DNA from: Helicostylum pulchrum
Lineage: Eukaryota; Mucoromycota; Mucoromycetes; Mucorales; Mucoraceae
Direction: 5' to 3'
Length of the DNA stretch: 64,000 nt
Assembly: GCA_025677825.1 (NCBI GenBank)
Contig: JAIXMO010000025.1
Location: forward strand, 62,001-126,000
Within the stretch, counting starts at the first letter, position 1. Each line of letters starts with the position of its first letter. The notes under the pieces were generated by a model. The model saw only the letters and a program-made list of their open reading frames with translations. It had not been told where the DNA came from and made no database searches. Below, in pieces: positions 38,119 to 49,723 of the stretch. The position numbers and the translations under genes are program-made.

Positions 38119-39666
38119 TTAACAATTCCTTGGTACCATCCCTTGATATATATAAAAAAACGCCACACTCACATAAAAACTCACCATAATTATCTGTATA
38201 ACTCACTAATTTCATATAACCTTTTTATACTTGCTAAAATAATACACTAATTTCTGTCAACCCCCCCCCCCCTTTTTTTTTATACACTTTTTTTTTTTTT
38301 TTTTATTAAAATGTATTAAACGCTCAACGTAAAAGCATTTCTTAAGCAACAAAATTTAATTAATTTCCCAGATAAACATTATAAATATTATAGTGTGTGT
38401 GCAGCATTTGACAAATGTATATGTAGTAATCGATCGGATTATACCAACATGTCTTCTTCTTACTTTCTTGTCCTATCTATCTCTTCTTCTCTTGATTTAG
38501 TCATATTATAAATGCGTCATCTAGTTCATGCTCCGGATTAAAAGGCATGAATTCCACTGACCAAATGCATAAAATGGGCGCTAATACTTGTTCTTTCCAG
38601 TAAAATCTCTAGGTTATATATACATAGGAGAGATAGAGAGAGAGAGAGAGGGAAAGGTCTACTGCGCACATAAAGTATATATCTCAACACATATAGGGGA
38701 GTTGTATAAAGGAGTGAAAAATACAACATGCTTTTTTTTTTAAATAAAAAAAAGGACGTGAGCTTCCCCCAATTGATTTAGTGTTTGTTTTTTTTACGAC
38801 ATGGTGTAATAACAAATAATAAAAAAATTCGGGCTGCACATACTTTGTAAATAAAATAACTTGGTATACTATACATACTCGAACATTTAGTAATCATGTT
38901 ATGCATGTTAACATTTTTTTTATAATATTACAACAAGGGTCTCGTACTCTCTCTTTTTTTTTTTTTTTTTTTTTTTGAAGGGAATAAAGGGAGTAAAAGT
39001 TAAGTATCTATTGAATTAAGTTTAGGGTGAAATAAGCTACTTACCTTGTTTTTTTTTTCTTTTTTCTTTCTTTTTCTTTTCTTTTTCTTATAATATATAA
39101 ATTAAATTTTTATTTATTTGTTAAAGTATCCAAGAATTAGAATTTGATTTTTTGATAGGTTTGTGTGTGTGTGTGCGCGTGTAATTTTTTTTTTACTTGA
39201 GCATTTTTATTTTTTAAAATCAAATAGGAGAACTTAAAAAGCTTACATGAATGTTTTCCTTTTTTACTACATATACATTAAAAGTGGACAATAATAAGGG
39301 TAACATGTATGCAGCCACATCTTTTTTTTTTCTTACAAAATAAACAAAACCCTATCAAAAAATAAATAATTGATAGTTGTATATATTTAGAATACAACTG
39401 ATATTAACCCCCTTTTTATATATATATATCGTGTGTGCATATGTATAATACTCTTTGGACTTCCCTTTCATCTCCTTATGATGAGTGATGCAAAAGAGAA
39501 AAAAAAGAAAAAAAAAAGTCTTTTTTTTTTTGCCACCCCTTTACCTTCTCATATAATATTATATAAATACACGTATATATATTTAATATCATGTAATCTT
39601 GTACTTTTTTATTCTTTTTAGTTTCTTTTTTTCTCTTTTTTTTATTACTTTTAATATAAACATTTA
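38119..39666. other. Long gene-free spacer
   Basis: 1.5 kb of A/T homopolymers and simple repeats: a poly-C run at about 38262-38273, a GA-rich tract at 38634-38652, a T run at 38953-38976 and a TG tract near 39162-39174. Nothing coding is supportable. Confidence 0.5.
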
Positions 39667-40578
39667 ATGACAAATAACATTTATCGCTTCAGGTACTTTC
39701 TTTTGCTTAAAAAAAAACTTGTTTATTTATACATAATTTTTTTTTTAGAGTTAGCATTCAAGATTTACCATTGCCCGATTTTCTATTACATATTTTTGTG
39801 CAACATGATCAACCTCCTAAATACATTGACTTACTAGACAAAATAAAGTTGTACTCAAAAGTAAAGAAAAATATATACGTACATTTTTGACGTTGACTAA
39901 TTTTTTTTTCTTTCTCTTTAGACTGAAATAACAAATCTCAATGATTATTATATGATTATTGAAAAGGACCAAATATTTAAATACAAGTTTAAAGACGATA
40001 TAGGATTACAAAATGCATTTAATTCTATAACAGATCAAGATGCACTAGAAATTAAACTGATACGAGAAGGTAATAATAACATATATACACATGTATACTT
40101 ACAAATAAATTAACACGTATTTTTTTTTCTTTTTTAGTTTACCATAATAATGTACCGCTAGTAAAGCCGTTATTTATCAAGAGACCTACTTACACTGAAG
40201 AAGATGAGCAAATGTACCTACTACCTAGTAGAAAGGACTCTGGTATATCATTGGAACAAGAGATGGAAGCATTAAAAAAAGAGGAGCCCAACAAATCCAG
40301 AAAATTACCCGCGCTATCACACATTATCACCACTGAGTTATGGAACACGAGTAGTTTACCTTCACCACCTACCCCACAACATGTTAGTTTTTATACAAAG
40401 TCACCTATCAAATTACCGGGACTTTCATCGATTATAGATCCTAACCATCATAATCAATACCAGCAAAAGCAACTTGCTCCTATTCATGCTTATCATCATC
40501 CCGTTCGATTTGATCAAAAGCCCCTATCACCACCACTTTCTGCTTCTCCGTCTTCTCCATATAACAGTCAACCTTTAG

Positions 40579-40616
<38 letters not shown>

Positions 40617-40865
40617 GGTACAAAGACAAAGAGATCTCGTACAAGCAACACTCACCCTTCTCAATTTATTTGTGAACATATTATTGATACCATCACAGGC
40701 AAAACATGTTGTCAGGCCTTTAGACGATCTTACGACTTGTCAAGGCATCAAACAATTCATTTAAAGAATAGGCCCCTTTGTTATTGCCATGATTGTGGTA
40801 AAAAATTTACTCGTTTAGACGCCCTTAGAAGACATGAACGTATTCAAGGACATAATAATAAATAG
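39667..40865 (+). CDS. C2H2 zinc-finger protein with a possible PB1-like N-terminus
   Basis: Four exons: 39667-39692, 39749-39860, 39922-40069 and 40138-40865, in phase, 337 aa. The C-terminus carries two C2H2 fingers. The first is atypical (C-x10-C, from CEHIIDTITGKTC to HQTIH). The second is canonical (CHDCGKKFTRLDALRRHERIQGH). The middle is Pro/Ser-rich with a poly-Thr run coded by an ACT repeat. Residues 1-95 have the length and hydrophobic pattern of a PB1-like fold (RFRVSIQDLP, then IFKYKFKDDIGLQNAF, then ALEIKLIRE), but this is a weak inference. Probably a nuclear transcription factor; the target is unknown. The first exon splits an Arg codon, which fixes the start. Confidence 0.75.
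40579..40617. repeat. ACT trinucleotide microsatellite coding poly-Thr
   Basis: Thirteen consecutive ACT triplets inside the last exon of the C2H2 protein. Likely length-polymorphic. Confidence 0.85.
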
Positions 40866-41092
40866 CTACCATCTCTTTTTTTTAGCTGGTTCTCTAAAAA
40901 AAACACAATAACAGAAACAAAAAAAAAATTGCTTTTTTTTTATTTATTTACGTGTTAAATATACGTTGGCGAGTTAAAAAAAAAGAAAACGTATAAGTGT
41001 GTGTTTGTGTGTGTGTGAGTGTGTTGGAATTTTTGATATATAATAAAAATCGACATGTCCATTTAAACCTTTTTTTTGCTTATGTTTTTGTT

Positions 41093-41589
41093 TTAACGTC
41101 CACCTCTTCCTCTAGCTCCACCACGTCCACCTCTTCCACGTGCCATTCCTCTACCACGTCCACGTCCAGCACCTTCACCATCTACAAAAAGTGAGATATT
41201 AATACAAAATAATTACAAAAAAAAAAATGTTGCCGTTATATTTACCATCAGTCTTCTTCTTTGATTTAGGTGAATCGTCAATCAAAAGTGTATCTAACGG
41301 CAGACTATCGGGCAAGATAACACAGCGAATAGTGTTACCACGAATACTCAAAGTATCTAAACTAACAGGATCTCTATTTTTGACTGTCATCTTGACAGTT
41401 TTTAAATGTGTGTTCATGCTCATATCCACACCTGTAATAGTACCATGAACAACTGTACCATTTTTCATTTCGACAGAAACTGTCTCGTTATTCAACTTCA
41501 TCAAGAATCTAATTTTTTTTTTAAAATGTATTAGTTTCTTGTATTGTGTGCTTTTTTCTTTTTGCAATCTTTTACCTAACCAACTTCAT
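41093..41589 (-). CDS. SMD1: Small nuclear ribonucleoprotein Sm D1
   Basis: Three exons, 41576-41589 (14 nt), 41246-41508 and 41093-41181, in phase, 121 aa. Seen: MKLVRFLMKL, then the Sm1 motif with [17 protein letters not shown]. The Sm2 motif [20 protein letters not shown] follows, and a C-terminal RG-rich tail (GRGRGRG, then RGGRGG). Size and order are those of Sm D1 in all eukaryotes. Known of the family: part of the heptameric Sm ring on spliceosomal snRNAs; the RG tail is methylated and bound by SMN. The 14-nt first exon is supported because it restores the family's first residues exactly. Confidence 0.95.
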
Positions 41590-42178
41590 TTTATCTGTTT
41601 TTTTATTTGAAGAAAAAAAAAGGTATTCAATAGTGTTTTTTTTAGCGAAAAAAAAACCGCGTATTGTAAGGAAAAAAAAAAATAGTAAAGAAGGACTGCT
41701 AAAATGGTATATTTAAAATAACGCTTGATTTTTACATGTAAGATGTATGAACGTTTTTTTAAAAAAGAAAAGCATTTGCTTTACCCGTTTACAAAGATAG
41801 TCTACCGTAATTAAAATTCTACAATTAAGCAATTATATCTCTTGGCAGGTGTAAAAAAAAAAAAAATATCGCCAATTAAGAGCCCTGGGAACAGCAGCAA
41901 AAAAAAAGACATAAAAGAAACTCCCAATTACCTTTTTGTTGTTGTTGTCCCTGTCTGTTCTCTCTACTGGTATCACAACAACGCAATTAACTTTCTACTG
42001 GGTAACATAGCAATGCAATTAATTCTTTATTATTGCCTTGGCAACGATATTAACTTTATTTTTATTAAATGCCATTTGGTCTGGACTTAAAGTAGTTTTT
42101 GATTTCCCCCTCCAACATCCGGGGGGTCAATTTTTATTTCTTGCTACTCTTTTTTTAAGCATAACCCTTTTTTTTAAT
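41590..42178. other. Divergent promoter region, SMD1 and EMI1-like gene
   Basis: About 590 bp. The frame of the Emi1-like gene is open upstream to an ATG at 42038 with hydrophobic text, but this is unlike the family and is taken as leader. No other feature. Confidence 0.4.
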
Positions 42179-42641
42179 ATGACGGATAATACGCATAATG
42201 ATGATATAGATACCACAGCATTTTTTGCTGAAATCGAAAAGGAAAAAGTAAGCGATTACCAAACATGTAGTGCTTCTCAAGCATTTGACGCCGTCTTTCA
42301 ATGTTACAGTAAGTTTTTTTAAAATGTTGAAAGCACTATCTCTTTTTTTGTTCTAAATGTATAATAGCACTTGGATCTCAAGCAATAAATTATTATCGAT
42401 ATGGATCGAAAAGAGATTGTTCAGGGAAATGGGATGATTTTAAATTCTGTTTAAAGACAAAGACCAAATCTTCAGAATTAGCCGATGTAAGAAAAAGAGA
42501 AAGAAATGTAGACAGAGTAAAAAAAAATAAAAACTCACTATTTAATGATTATAATAGGCCATGATAAGAGAACGTCAGGCAAAAAAAGATGCTACAAAAA
42601 TGAAGGGACGTAACTCTGAAGAGATTTGGGAAGCAAGATAA
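42179..42641 (+). CDS. DUF3128 (Emi1-like) small CHCH-type protein
   Basis: Three exons, 42179-42308, 42368-42486 and 42558-42641, in phase, 110 aa. Seen: an acidic start, then the DUF3128 core with AFDAVFQCYTLGSQAINYYR, YGSKRDCSGKWDDFKFCL and a basic C-terminal helix. The paired Cys spacing (C...C, C-x8-C) resembles twin-Cys mitochondrial proteins. Known of the family: yeast Emi1, required for early meiotic induction and respiration-related processes; the exact molecular role is not established. The ATG at 42179 gives the family's normal short acidic N-terminus; the longer frame from 42038 adds a hydrophobic stretch and is disfavoured. Confidence 0.85.
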
Positions 42642-42876
42642 AAAGGGGAAAGGATATGTATAAAATAAACAATATGTGGCTGAAATAGATTACGATAAAA
42701 GAATGGCTATGTAGAATGCTTTTTTTTTACATTAAAAACTGTACAAATGTTTGAAGCGGCGCTGTTCAGCAAAGATGGGTAAATAATCTCCTTATTTTTT
42801 GTGTGTATATAAGTTTTCCCTCCCTTTTTTTTTTCCTTTTTTCTTCCTTCATTTCTTTATTTTATTTAATTGAATC

Positions 42877-44203
42877 ATGTCTAGTACAGTATTAAGGATA
42901 TCGAGTTACTTTTACTTGCTCTGCACGCTTTTACTACCACAGCAAACGATCATGGTGACATCTCAATTTCTGTCACTTATTACTACTTTACCAAAAGACC
43001 CAAATTATATTGTAGCAATGATCCATGCTTCAAAATGTTTCTTGTTATTACTGAGATTCATTGTACTATTTACTATTCTATCTGGAAAAGAACTATATAC
43101 ACTTACGGCAACAGCAACAACAAAAAAGCACGACAGTCGTGCAAAGACTAAAAAACCAGCCCTCACGCCTATTATGCAACCTAATGCAACTCTTACCTTA
43201 GAATCAACAACTCAAAACGGAACCGAACCAATCACCGTATCTCCTGTTAGTAGTAAAATGGAACCAGCTAAATTACAAAAACAAACAATTAGCAGCAGCA
43301 ACAACAACAATGTGGCAGTAGCTCAACACCAAATGCAAAATGTACCTGTTATCGATCGTCAAAAGACGCCACCCGTGTCATCTAGTACAAATGTTAAATT
43401 GGACGATAAGAAAGAGCCTAGGCCACCTATTCTATCAGATGTACCCACAATGAGCCCCGATCAACCGATTAAGCAAGAGATCGATCTTGCAAAACCCTCA
43501 TCATCTGTAGTAGTAGCAGTAGCAGAATCACCTGTTCCATCCGATAAAGAACCTAATACTGGCACAGCAGCCATTGTACTGAATAATAAAAAAGAACAAT
43601 TGGCTGAAGTACTCGATTTATCAGTAACAGATTCTATTCCATCTCTTAAATCCGATGATAGCTCCAGCTTTAAACAATCATCTGATGTTTCAAAAGAGCC
43701 ATACTACGTGGAATCGATTAAAAAGGATAGTAATCTCATGTCATCACCACTACCAGATAACACGCAACAATTATTTGATGAACTCACAGCTACTAGTACA
43801 CCTATACCATCAGATAATAGCGCTCCTCCTCCTCCTCCTCGCGGTCGTTTCTACAGCCATGAAAGAACGAGTTCTTCTACACAACCAAGTATTGAAGAAA
43901 CAGTGCCGGGCCTTTCACCACACCCTAGTACAAGTGTGTCTCGTAAAAGCAGTATGGCGAGTCAAAGGTCTGGATTAAAAGACGTATTTAAATCTACAAT
44001 TTCAAAAATGTCTAGAAAGAACTCGGTTCGTGAACTCCATCCACCACTGCCTCATCAACAACAACAACAACAACAACAACAAACAATGACGCTGGGTACT
44101 CACGATTTAGTTCCTTCCGATTCTACTACTTCCACAAAGAGATCAAGTAAACTATTTAAACTAGGAAGAAAAAAGAGTGTTACGAGTATTATATCTAAAA
44201 AAG

Positions 44204-44262
<59 letters not shown>

Positions 44263-44367
44263 GCAGCAGCTGATGATGTTGGTGCTGCTGCTGGCGCTAA
44301 GAAACGCTCTATTTCAGTTAGAGTAAAGAATAAGCTCAAGAACATTGTACATAGAAAATCTTCATAA
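42877..44367 (+). CDS. Unidentified single-exon poly-Gln, Ser/Thr-rich protein with N-terminal membrane segments
   Basis: 496 aa with no recognised domain. Seen: two hydrophobic N-terminal segments (SYFYLLCTLLLP at about residues 7-20; CFLLLLRFIVLFTIL at about 53-67), then a long low-complexity Ser/Thr/Pro region. A proline run PPPPPRGRF and Ser-rich patches spelling SSTQPS and STSVSRKSS follow. Two poly-Gln tracts come next, and a strongly basic C-terminus (SISVRVKNKLKNIVHRK) ends the protein. The basic tail and membrane-plus-linker plan resemble the protein at 25033-25857. The SRKSS and SRKNS segments are good basophilic kinase sites (inference). Function unknown. Confidence 0.6.
44207..44262. 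repeat. CAA microsatellite coding poly-Gln
   Basis: About eighteen CAA triplets in a row inside the preceding gene, with a shorter CAA run at 44057-44082. These encode the two Gln tracts and should vary in length between strains. Confidence 0.85.
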
Positions 44368-45317
44368 GATTAACCCTTTTTACTCTCTAACTATCTCTTC
44401 ATTATTACTTCTTTTTTAAAAATAAATATATATATTCATGCAATTTACTTTATAAAGTCTCTAAAAATAGTAAATTAGTGTTATCCATTTCCTTTTTTTA
44501 TTTTGTTATTGTGACACAGTTATACTTTCTTCCCCAAAGGGCTTTTCTCACAGCATAAGTTGAAACCTAAATACTAGTAGTAGTACTTTCATATGATAAT
44601 GAGTATTATAAACAATTAAACGGATTTTTTTTTTTTTTGCATTGTTTGACATAAATAGATTTTTTTTTTTTGCTCTGTTTACTGTGTGACAAACGCCACC
44701 ATGCACTTCTTTTAATTTTACATCAAAAAATATTCCCTTCTATAAAAGGGTTGTCAACTTTTAACCCATGTTAAACAGCATCAATAGAGAGAGAGAGTCT
44801 CTCAATACGCGTATTAAAGTGCTTGGTATATCTTTTATATGACTGGTAAGAAGTGGCTTCAAGCGAGAAAAAAAAACCCCCAATTAAAAAGTGGGCGTGA
44901 TGTCACGGTCAATGAAGATTCAAGTATACAGGTGGAAGCATGCCAATCATGATCCTACTGCTCTCAACAGGAAATTAGAGTCGTACGTGTCATAGAGGAT
45001 GTCACACAATACATCTCGTTAACATAATAAGCCTACAGAGAAATCCAGGGACATAGACAGTTCTCTTGAAAGACCGCCCCCTCTTTCCTACTAGAAAAAA
45101 AAAATTTCATTGGTAATGTCTCGACAGTTGAACTTCTTGCACAAAAAATCAAGGTAGTTTGGTCTTCTACACTTGTCCACACGTGATGGTAATTGGTCTA
45201 AACGTCATCCAGGACCCGCTCAAATAACCATTGAAACAACGGGAAAAACACCGATTTTTTTTTCTTTTTTTTATTTTTATCACACACATATTTTTTTTTT
45301 CTTTTTAAAAAAAAGCA
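44368..45317. other. Gene-free region upstream of the importin-like gene
   Basis: 950 bp with no supportable gene; T runs at 44626-44638 and 44660-44671. The last few hundred bases presumably hold the promoter of the next gene. Confidence 0.45.
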
Positions 45318-47512
45318 ATGGTACTGAATGAGTTTGAAGCTGATGAGATCTTTGGAGAATTAAACCGAAAGTTTGCCAATGTCTCACTTGAACAAGCTTC
45401 ACAGGATGACGTTTATCATGAGATCACATTTAGTGATGTAAGTTTTTATCCCCCCCCCCTTTTTTGTTAATTGAACTGAAGAGAATGTTTTTGTTAGCTG
45501 TTTACATATAGAGATACAATAGAATGCTCAACCAATTATCAAGCCTGTTACAGCGCTATGAGAAACATTAGAAGATATTTGACACAAAACATCTCTTATG
45601 ATCGTATCCAAAACGTATTTGATCTTGGTATACAAGACAAGATCAGGAATATCTTGCAAGAGCCTGGGTACGATGAATTAAAAGTATGCCATCGTAAAAA
45701 AAATCATAACCTTAATTTTTTGTATTAAATTTTTTTTTTTCTGAGTAGTATGAAACAGCTTGGACAATTACAAATCTAGCTGTAAGTTTAAAAAGAGTTG
45801 CGTACAAAACACCTTATTTATTCATTTTTTATCCGTAGTATGGATCGTCAGAACAAACACAAATTTTAATTGATACAGGTATTATAGATGCTTTGATACA
45901 ATGCTTCCGATCATGCGATAATTATCGAGTCAAATCACAGGTAAAAAAAATACATGATAAATTAATCTTTTTTTTTTTTTTTACTCGGTACTTACTTCTT
46001 CAAAATAGGCTGCATGGGCATTAGCAAATGTATCGATAGAATCCCCACACTACCGGGAATCTATGGCGCAAGAAAACTTAATTGGTGATATAGCGCAAGC
46101 ACTAGGACAAAAATGCGACACCATCTGCAGCAATTCAACAGGCTCAGATCAATATAAACGATCTGATAAAGGATGCATCATTGTTGAAAGCAAGGCGGAT
46201 CGAGATGATGTAAAGGATTTAACATGGTCTTTAGCTAATATCTGCAGAGGTGGATTTAAGACAGCTGAACATTGGGAGCAGTACTTGCATGCCTTTGATG
46301 CCTTTTCTAAATGTGTTAGCTTTGAAAATGTAGATATTTGGAGCGAAGCTTGGTATGTTTTTTAAAGAAAAGGGACTTTAATCATTTTTTTAGTAACGTT
46401 TTTTTTTTTTTTTTTTTTTTTTTTTGGTATTAGTTGGGGTTTATCTCGCGTTCTTAGTAATATGTATAATTATGAACCCTTCTTTCAATCTCTTAATTTG
46501 AACCCAACACTTTGTCCTCGATTAATCCATCTACTAAGGTAATTTTTTTAGCGCTACACACACGCACACACATACACACATAATCTTAAAAAAAAATTAG
46601 ACATCAGGAAATGAGTTTGTTATTACCGGTACTACAAACAATCAGTAACTTCTCTTCAGGACCAAACGAATATATCGAGATCTTACTTGACGCGGATCTA
46701 CTGAGCAATGTTTGGTGGTACATGACACCCGACACACAACACCAATTACGTCGAAATGCTATTTTAACCATATCCAATCTAGCTGCTGGAAACCAACAGA
46801 TTGTACGTGAAGTAGTGTACAGTGAAAACATCATGCAGAGTGTGATAGCTCATATTCTGGTGCCTGGCCATATATACAGGGCAGATGAAGGTAGTTGGGT
46901 ACTCTCTTCAAGTTCCGTGTTACCGCTTGAAAAAGAAGAATGGCGTATTGTAAAAGAAGTATTGTTTGTCTTGTCAAACATTACAACCTTAGCGAGCGAT
47001 GATAGTATTTGGTACAGTATATATTACTCTATGTATGTATATTTTTTACTAACTTAAGATAAAGCGCATTGTTGAGAAACTATTCTAGTATAATCAGACT
47101 ATTATCAGCATTACTTCAATACCCTCAACTATCAACTGCGGTCAGCTTAAAAGTTGTGGACGTTTTAGTCCGAATTGTAGATCGTACGAACCAAATCTCA
47201 GAACTGACACCATCTGTATTACCTAAACCTCAAAACCCGTACGCCGAAGAGATGATAAGGGAAGGAGTTATACCCGCGCTGATTAACCTGTGTCAGCAAA
47301 GCCAATCGTCTGAACTCACTGAACAGTCCGAGATATTACAAATGGCTATTACCTGTCACTCGTCTGCATCCGTCGATTCTTCAGCTAACGCATTTGGACT
47401 GTCCAGACACGGTATTCATTTACCTGGTCCAAACATTAGAAGAATCGTAAAAGGGTATGAAGATGGAGACGTTCGATTTATTGAGGATGCAATCAATAGT
47501 ATTCAACTCTAA
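45318..47512 (+). CDS. Divergent importin-alpha-like armadillo-repeat protein
   Basis: Eight exons: 45318-45437, 45498-45683, 45749-45781, 45839-45940, 46009-46352, 46434-46538, 46601-47011 and 47065-47512. All are in phase; 582 aa. Seen: ARM-type blocks with the importin-alpha W-x3-N ladder: YETAWTITNLA, AAWALANVSID, DLTWSLANICRG, WGLSRVLSNM, LRRNAILTISNLAAGN. It differs from canonical importin alpha in lacking a clear Arg/Lys-rich importin-beta-binding domain at the start (the N-terminus is acidic, MVLNEFEADEIFG). The repeats are weak, and the C-terminal 100 residues are unusual. It may be a specialised nuclear transport factor or another ARM protein. The 33-nt third exon is supported by phase. 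Confidence 0.7.
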
Positions 47513-47539
47513 TAAAATAAAAAAAATGTAGTGTTTTTT

Positions 47540-48214
47540 TTATATTCTACGGCCGAGTTTTTTCATGTAAACTACAACATGGCCATGTCCTATCAATGAT
47601 TTATTTATTTGGGTTTTAGCATAGTCTATCTTTGAAACGTGATCTGAGAGAGTGTGTGTGTCAGTGTAAGCCTTTGCGTCGGTTAAGAGGTCAAGTACAT
47701 TGGATATATCTTGTTGTTGATCCAAGTGTATGATGGTCGTCGTGGTATTGGACATAGTTGGCAAGTTGGTTAGTATCTTTGTATATCGCTTAGTTCGTTC
47801 TTCGATATCTGTTGGGTGTAAAGGTTGTGTTGTACTATTATTAATCATGGATCTATATACGTAAATCTTTTTTTTTAGTTATTTTATACAGGTATTTTAT
47901 TCTCTTTTTTTTTTACTTTGTTGCTCGTTCAATAATATCTTTCCAAACTTGTGCTTCCATTTTTTTTGTAATAATTGATTTTGGACTATCACTAAAATAA
48001 AGAAATAAACTTTCTGGTACTTTTAACAAACCAGGTTTTCTCACTTATTTACTCATCTGGACCAGACTCAATTGACTCTTCTAACAATGGTCTTCTCTCA
48101 TCTACCTAAAAAATAAATAGAGTTACATAACCCAGCACAAAAAAAAAACCAGCATAAAAAAAAATCCCCCCTTATTTTATTTACTTGATCATAACGACTC
48201 ATACAGCACCCCAT
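47540..48214 (-). CDS. LAMTOR1: LAMTOR1/Ego1-like myristoylated lysosomal adaptor, with one unresolved frame break
   Basis: Four putative exons: 48185-48214 (MGCCMSRYDQ), 48053-48105 (VDERRPLLEE...), 47917-47992 and 47540-47852. Seen: an N-terminal MGCC, the N-myristoylation plus palmitoylation signal of LAMTOR1/Ego1, followed by DERRPLL. The C-terminal exon has THTLSDHVSKIDYAK and a basic end. Known of the family: anchors the Ragulator/EGO complex to the vacuole or lysosome, recruiting Rag GTPases for TORC1. The frames of exons 1-2 and exon 4 cannot be joined through exon 3 as written: exon 2 leaves two bases but exon 3 needs one. One fewer A in the run at about 47939-47942 would restore the frame (WKDIIERATK). 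Sequence error, an unseen splice site or a real mutation are all possible. Confidence 0.65.
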
Positions 48215-48271
48215 TTTAATTTAAAAAAAGTAAAAAACCAAAAAAAGAGAGAGATAAAGGGCTTAAATAGG

Positions 48272-49481
48272 TCACGGTCGCCTGATCTTTTTCTTTGTAT
48301 TTCGAGATAATGTGGCTTCTATAACGCTGTCATTTGGTACATCCATTAAAACCTTGGTCACTGCTTGTGGCACCCACCCTGATTTTGATATCTGTTCTGA
48401 CTTGCTCCACATCTCCAACGGTGAAATAATACCCGTGAACGGAATATCCGTAAACAACCTACGATACAGTCTCTTCTTTTGTCTCTCCGCGTACTCAAAC
48501 GCAGGTCTCATTGTATCCGTACACTTTACCAGCGAAAGTGCTGTTGTCGTCGTCGCATACGGTGACTCGATCAATGGAACAGACAAACGGTTCAGTTTGG
48601 GTTTCGGTATGCATAACGCAGGATTTAAATGGGTTAAATCACGTTGAACCAAATAGAACTCGTTCCACCGGGGCCCGCCTGTCATCCGTGTGCCAGCATG
48701 CAGCGGGTGGTCTCGTGCAGCTCCGGCTTTTAATTCCAATTCACAGACAATTTCAAAAGGGAGCGGGACCTGAACCCTGTCCAGCAGCATGGATCGATGC
48801 TTCCATAGTAAGTTGACCTTTCGTCCAACGTGCAGTGGTTTATAGGAGGGTTCGGGAAGTTCTGGCTCAAGTTTTTTGCCCAAGTGCTGTGTGATGAGAC
48901 TTTTTAAGGGCGGGCAGAGAAGTGGGGGAGGCGCAGTGCGTGGGGCGTGAGGCACAAGTGGTTCTGGGTGCTGCAAGTCTTTTGGTTGATGGCAGTGTAG
49001 AAATGGCTATAGATGATATATAAGTCGTTTGGCAAGTTTTTTTTTTTTTAAAAAAAATATGTATATTCTTACGTAGAGTAAAGCATGTCGTGTCTTTCCG
49101 TTTCTACCATACACTTCTTCTAATATCTTTAATGCGCTCTTTTGGTTTCCTCGGTTAGCGTTTTCGATTCTATGCAAGTACTGGTATTTACGAGTGAATA
49201 TCTTTTTTTGATAGCAGCGTGTCTTTTTTTTTTATACCTTTCTTGATTCTTTTATTTTATATTTTACACGCTCAATATCAGTACACGTTTTATACTCTTG
49301 ACCGATTTTTCTTGCTCTGTTCTTTATATAAACTCTACGCTTTATTTTTTTATTTATTACTCCATTGACAACTTTTTTTTTGGGGGTTTTACCTTGCTCT
49401 ATCGTCAAAGAATAAAGAACCTTCAGCTAGAACCTTTTTATAAAGCGCTCGAATATAACTTTTATGGTTTGCAGAAAACAT
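48272..49481 (-). CDS. LYR-motif (Complex1_LYR-like) protein, probably mitochondrial
   Basis: Four exons on the minus strand: 49393-49481, 49268-49316, 49073-49222 and 48272-49006, in phase, 340 aa. Seen: near the N-terminus YIRALYKKVL, a variant of the L-Y-R motif, then FDDRARKIGQEYK and a basic helical region LHRIENANRG and VYGRNGKTRHALL that fits LYR-family helices. The C-terminal 245 residues are Pro-rich with short hydrophobic strands and are not recognised. Known of the family: LYR proteins bind the acyl carrier protein and help assemble respiratory complexes, Fe-S clusters or mitoribosomes. The intron between exons 2 and 3 is only 45 nt and the exon 1-2 intron is inferred from frame, so the 5' half is less certain than the long last exon. 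Confidence 0.55.
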
Positions 49482-49723
49482 GAATGAAAAAAAAAAAAAA
49501 AGTGGAAAGGGGGAAGTGTAACAAGCCACTTTTTGTGTGCAGAGTAAAAAAATAGTACGTCTGTGTTACCTTAACATATACAAAAAAGTGGATCCAATCA
49601 CGATACAAACTGCATTGATAAAGACTCCCCCAATTACCATTCTCTGTAATTTACCCGGACCTCCCTCCTCACCCCTTTTTTCTTTCTCTTTACCTCTTTC
49701 TTTCTTTTTTAAAAAGAAATAAT

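Noticed and set aside
42038..42178. Upstream in-frame extension of the Emi1-like gene
   Set aside because: Hydrophobic text absent from the DUF3128 family.
44100..44345. Minus-strand frame rich in Cys
   Set aside because: Reverse reading of the CAA repeat; not a gene.
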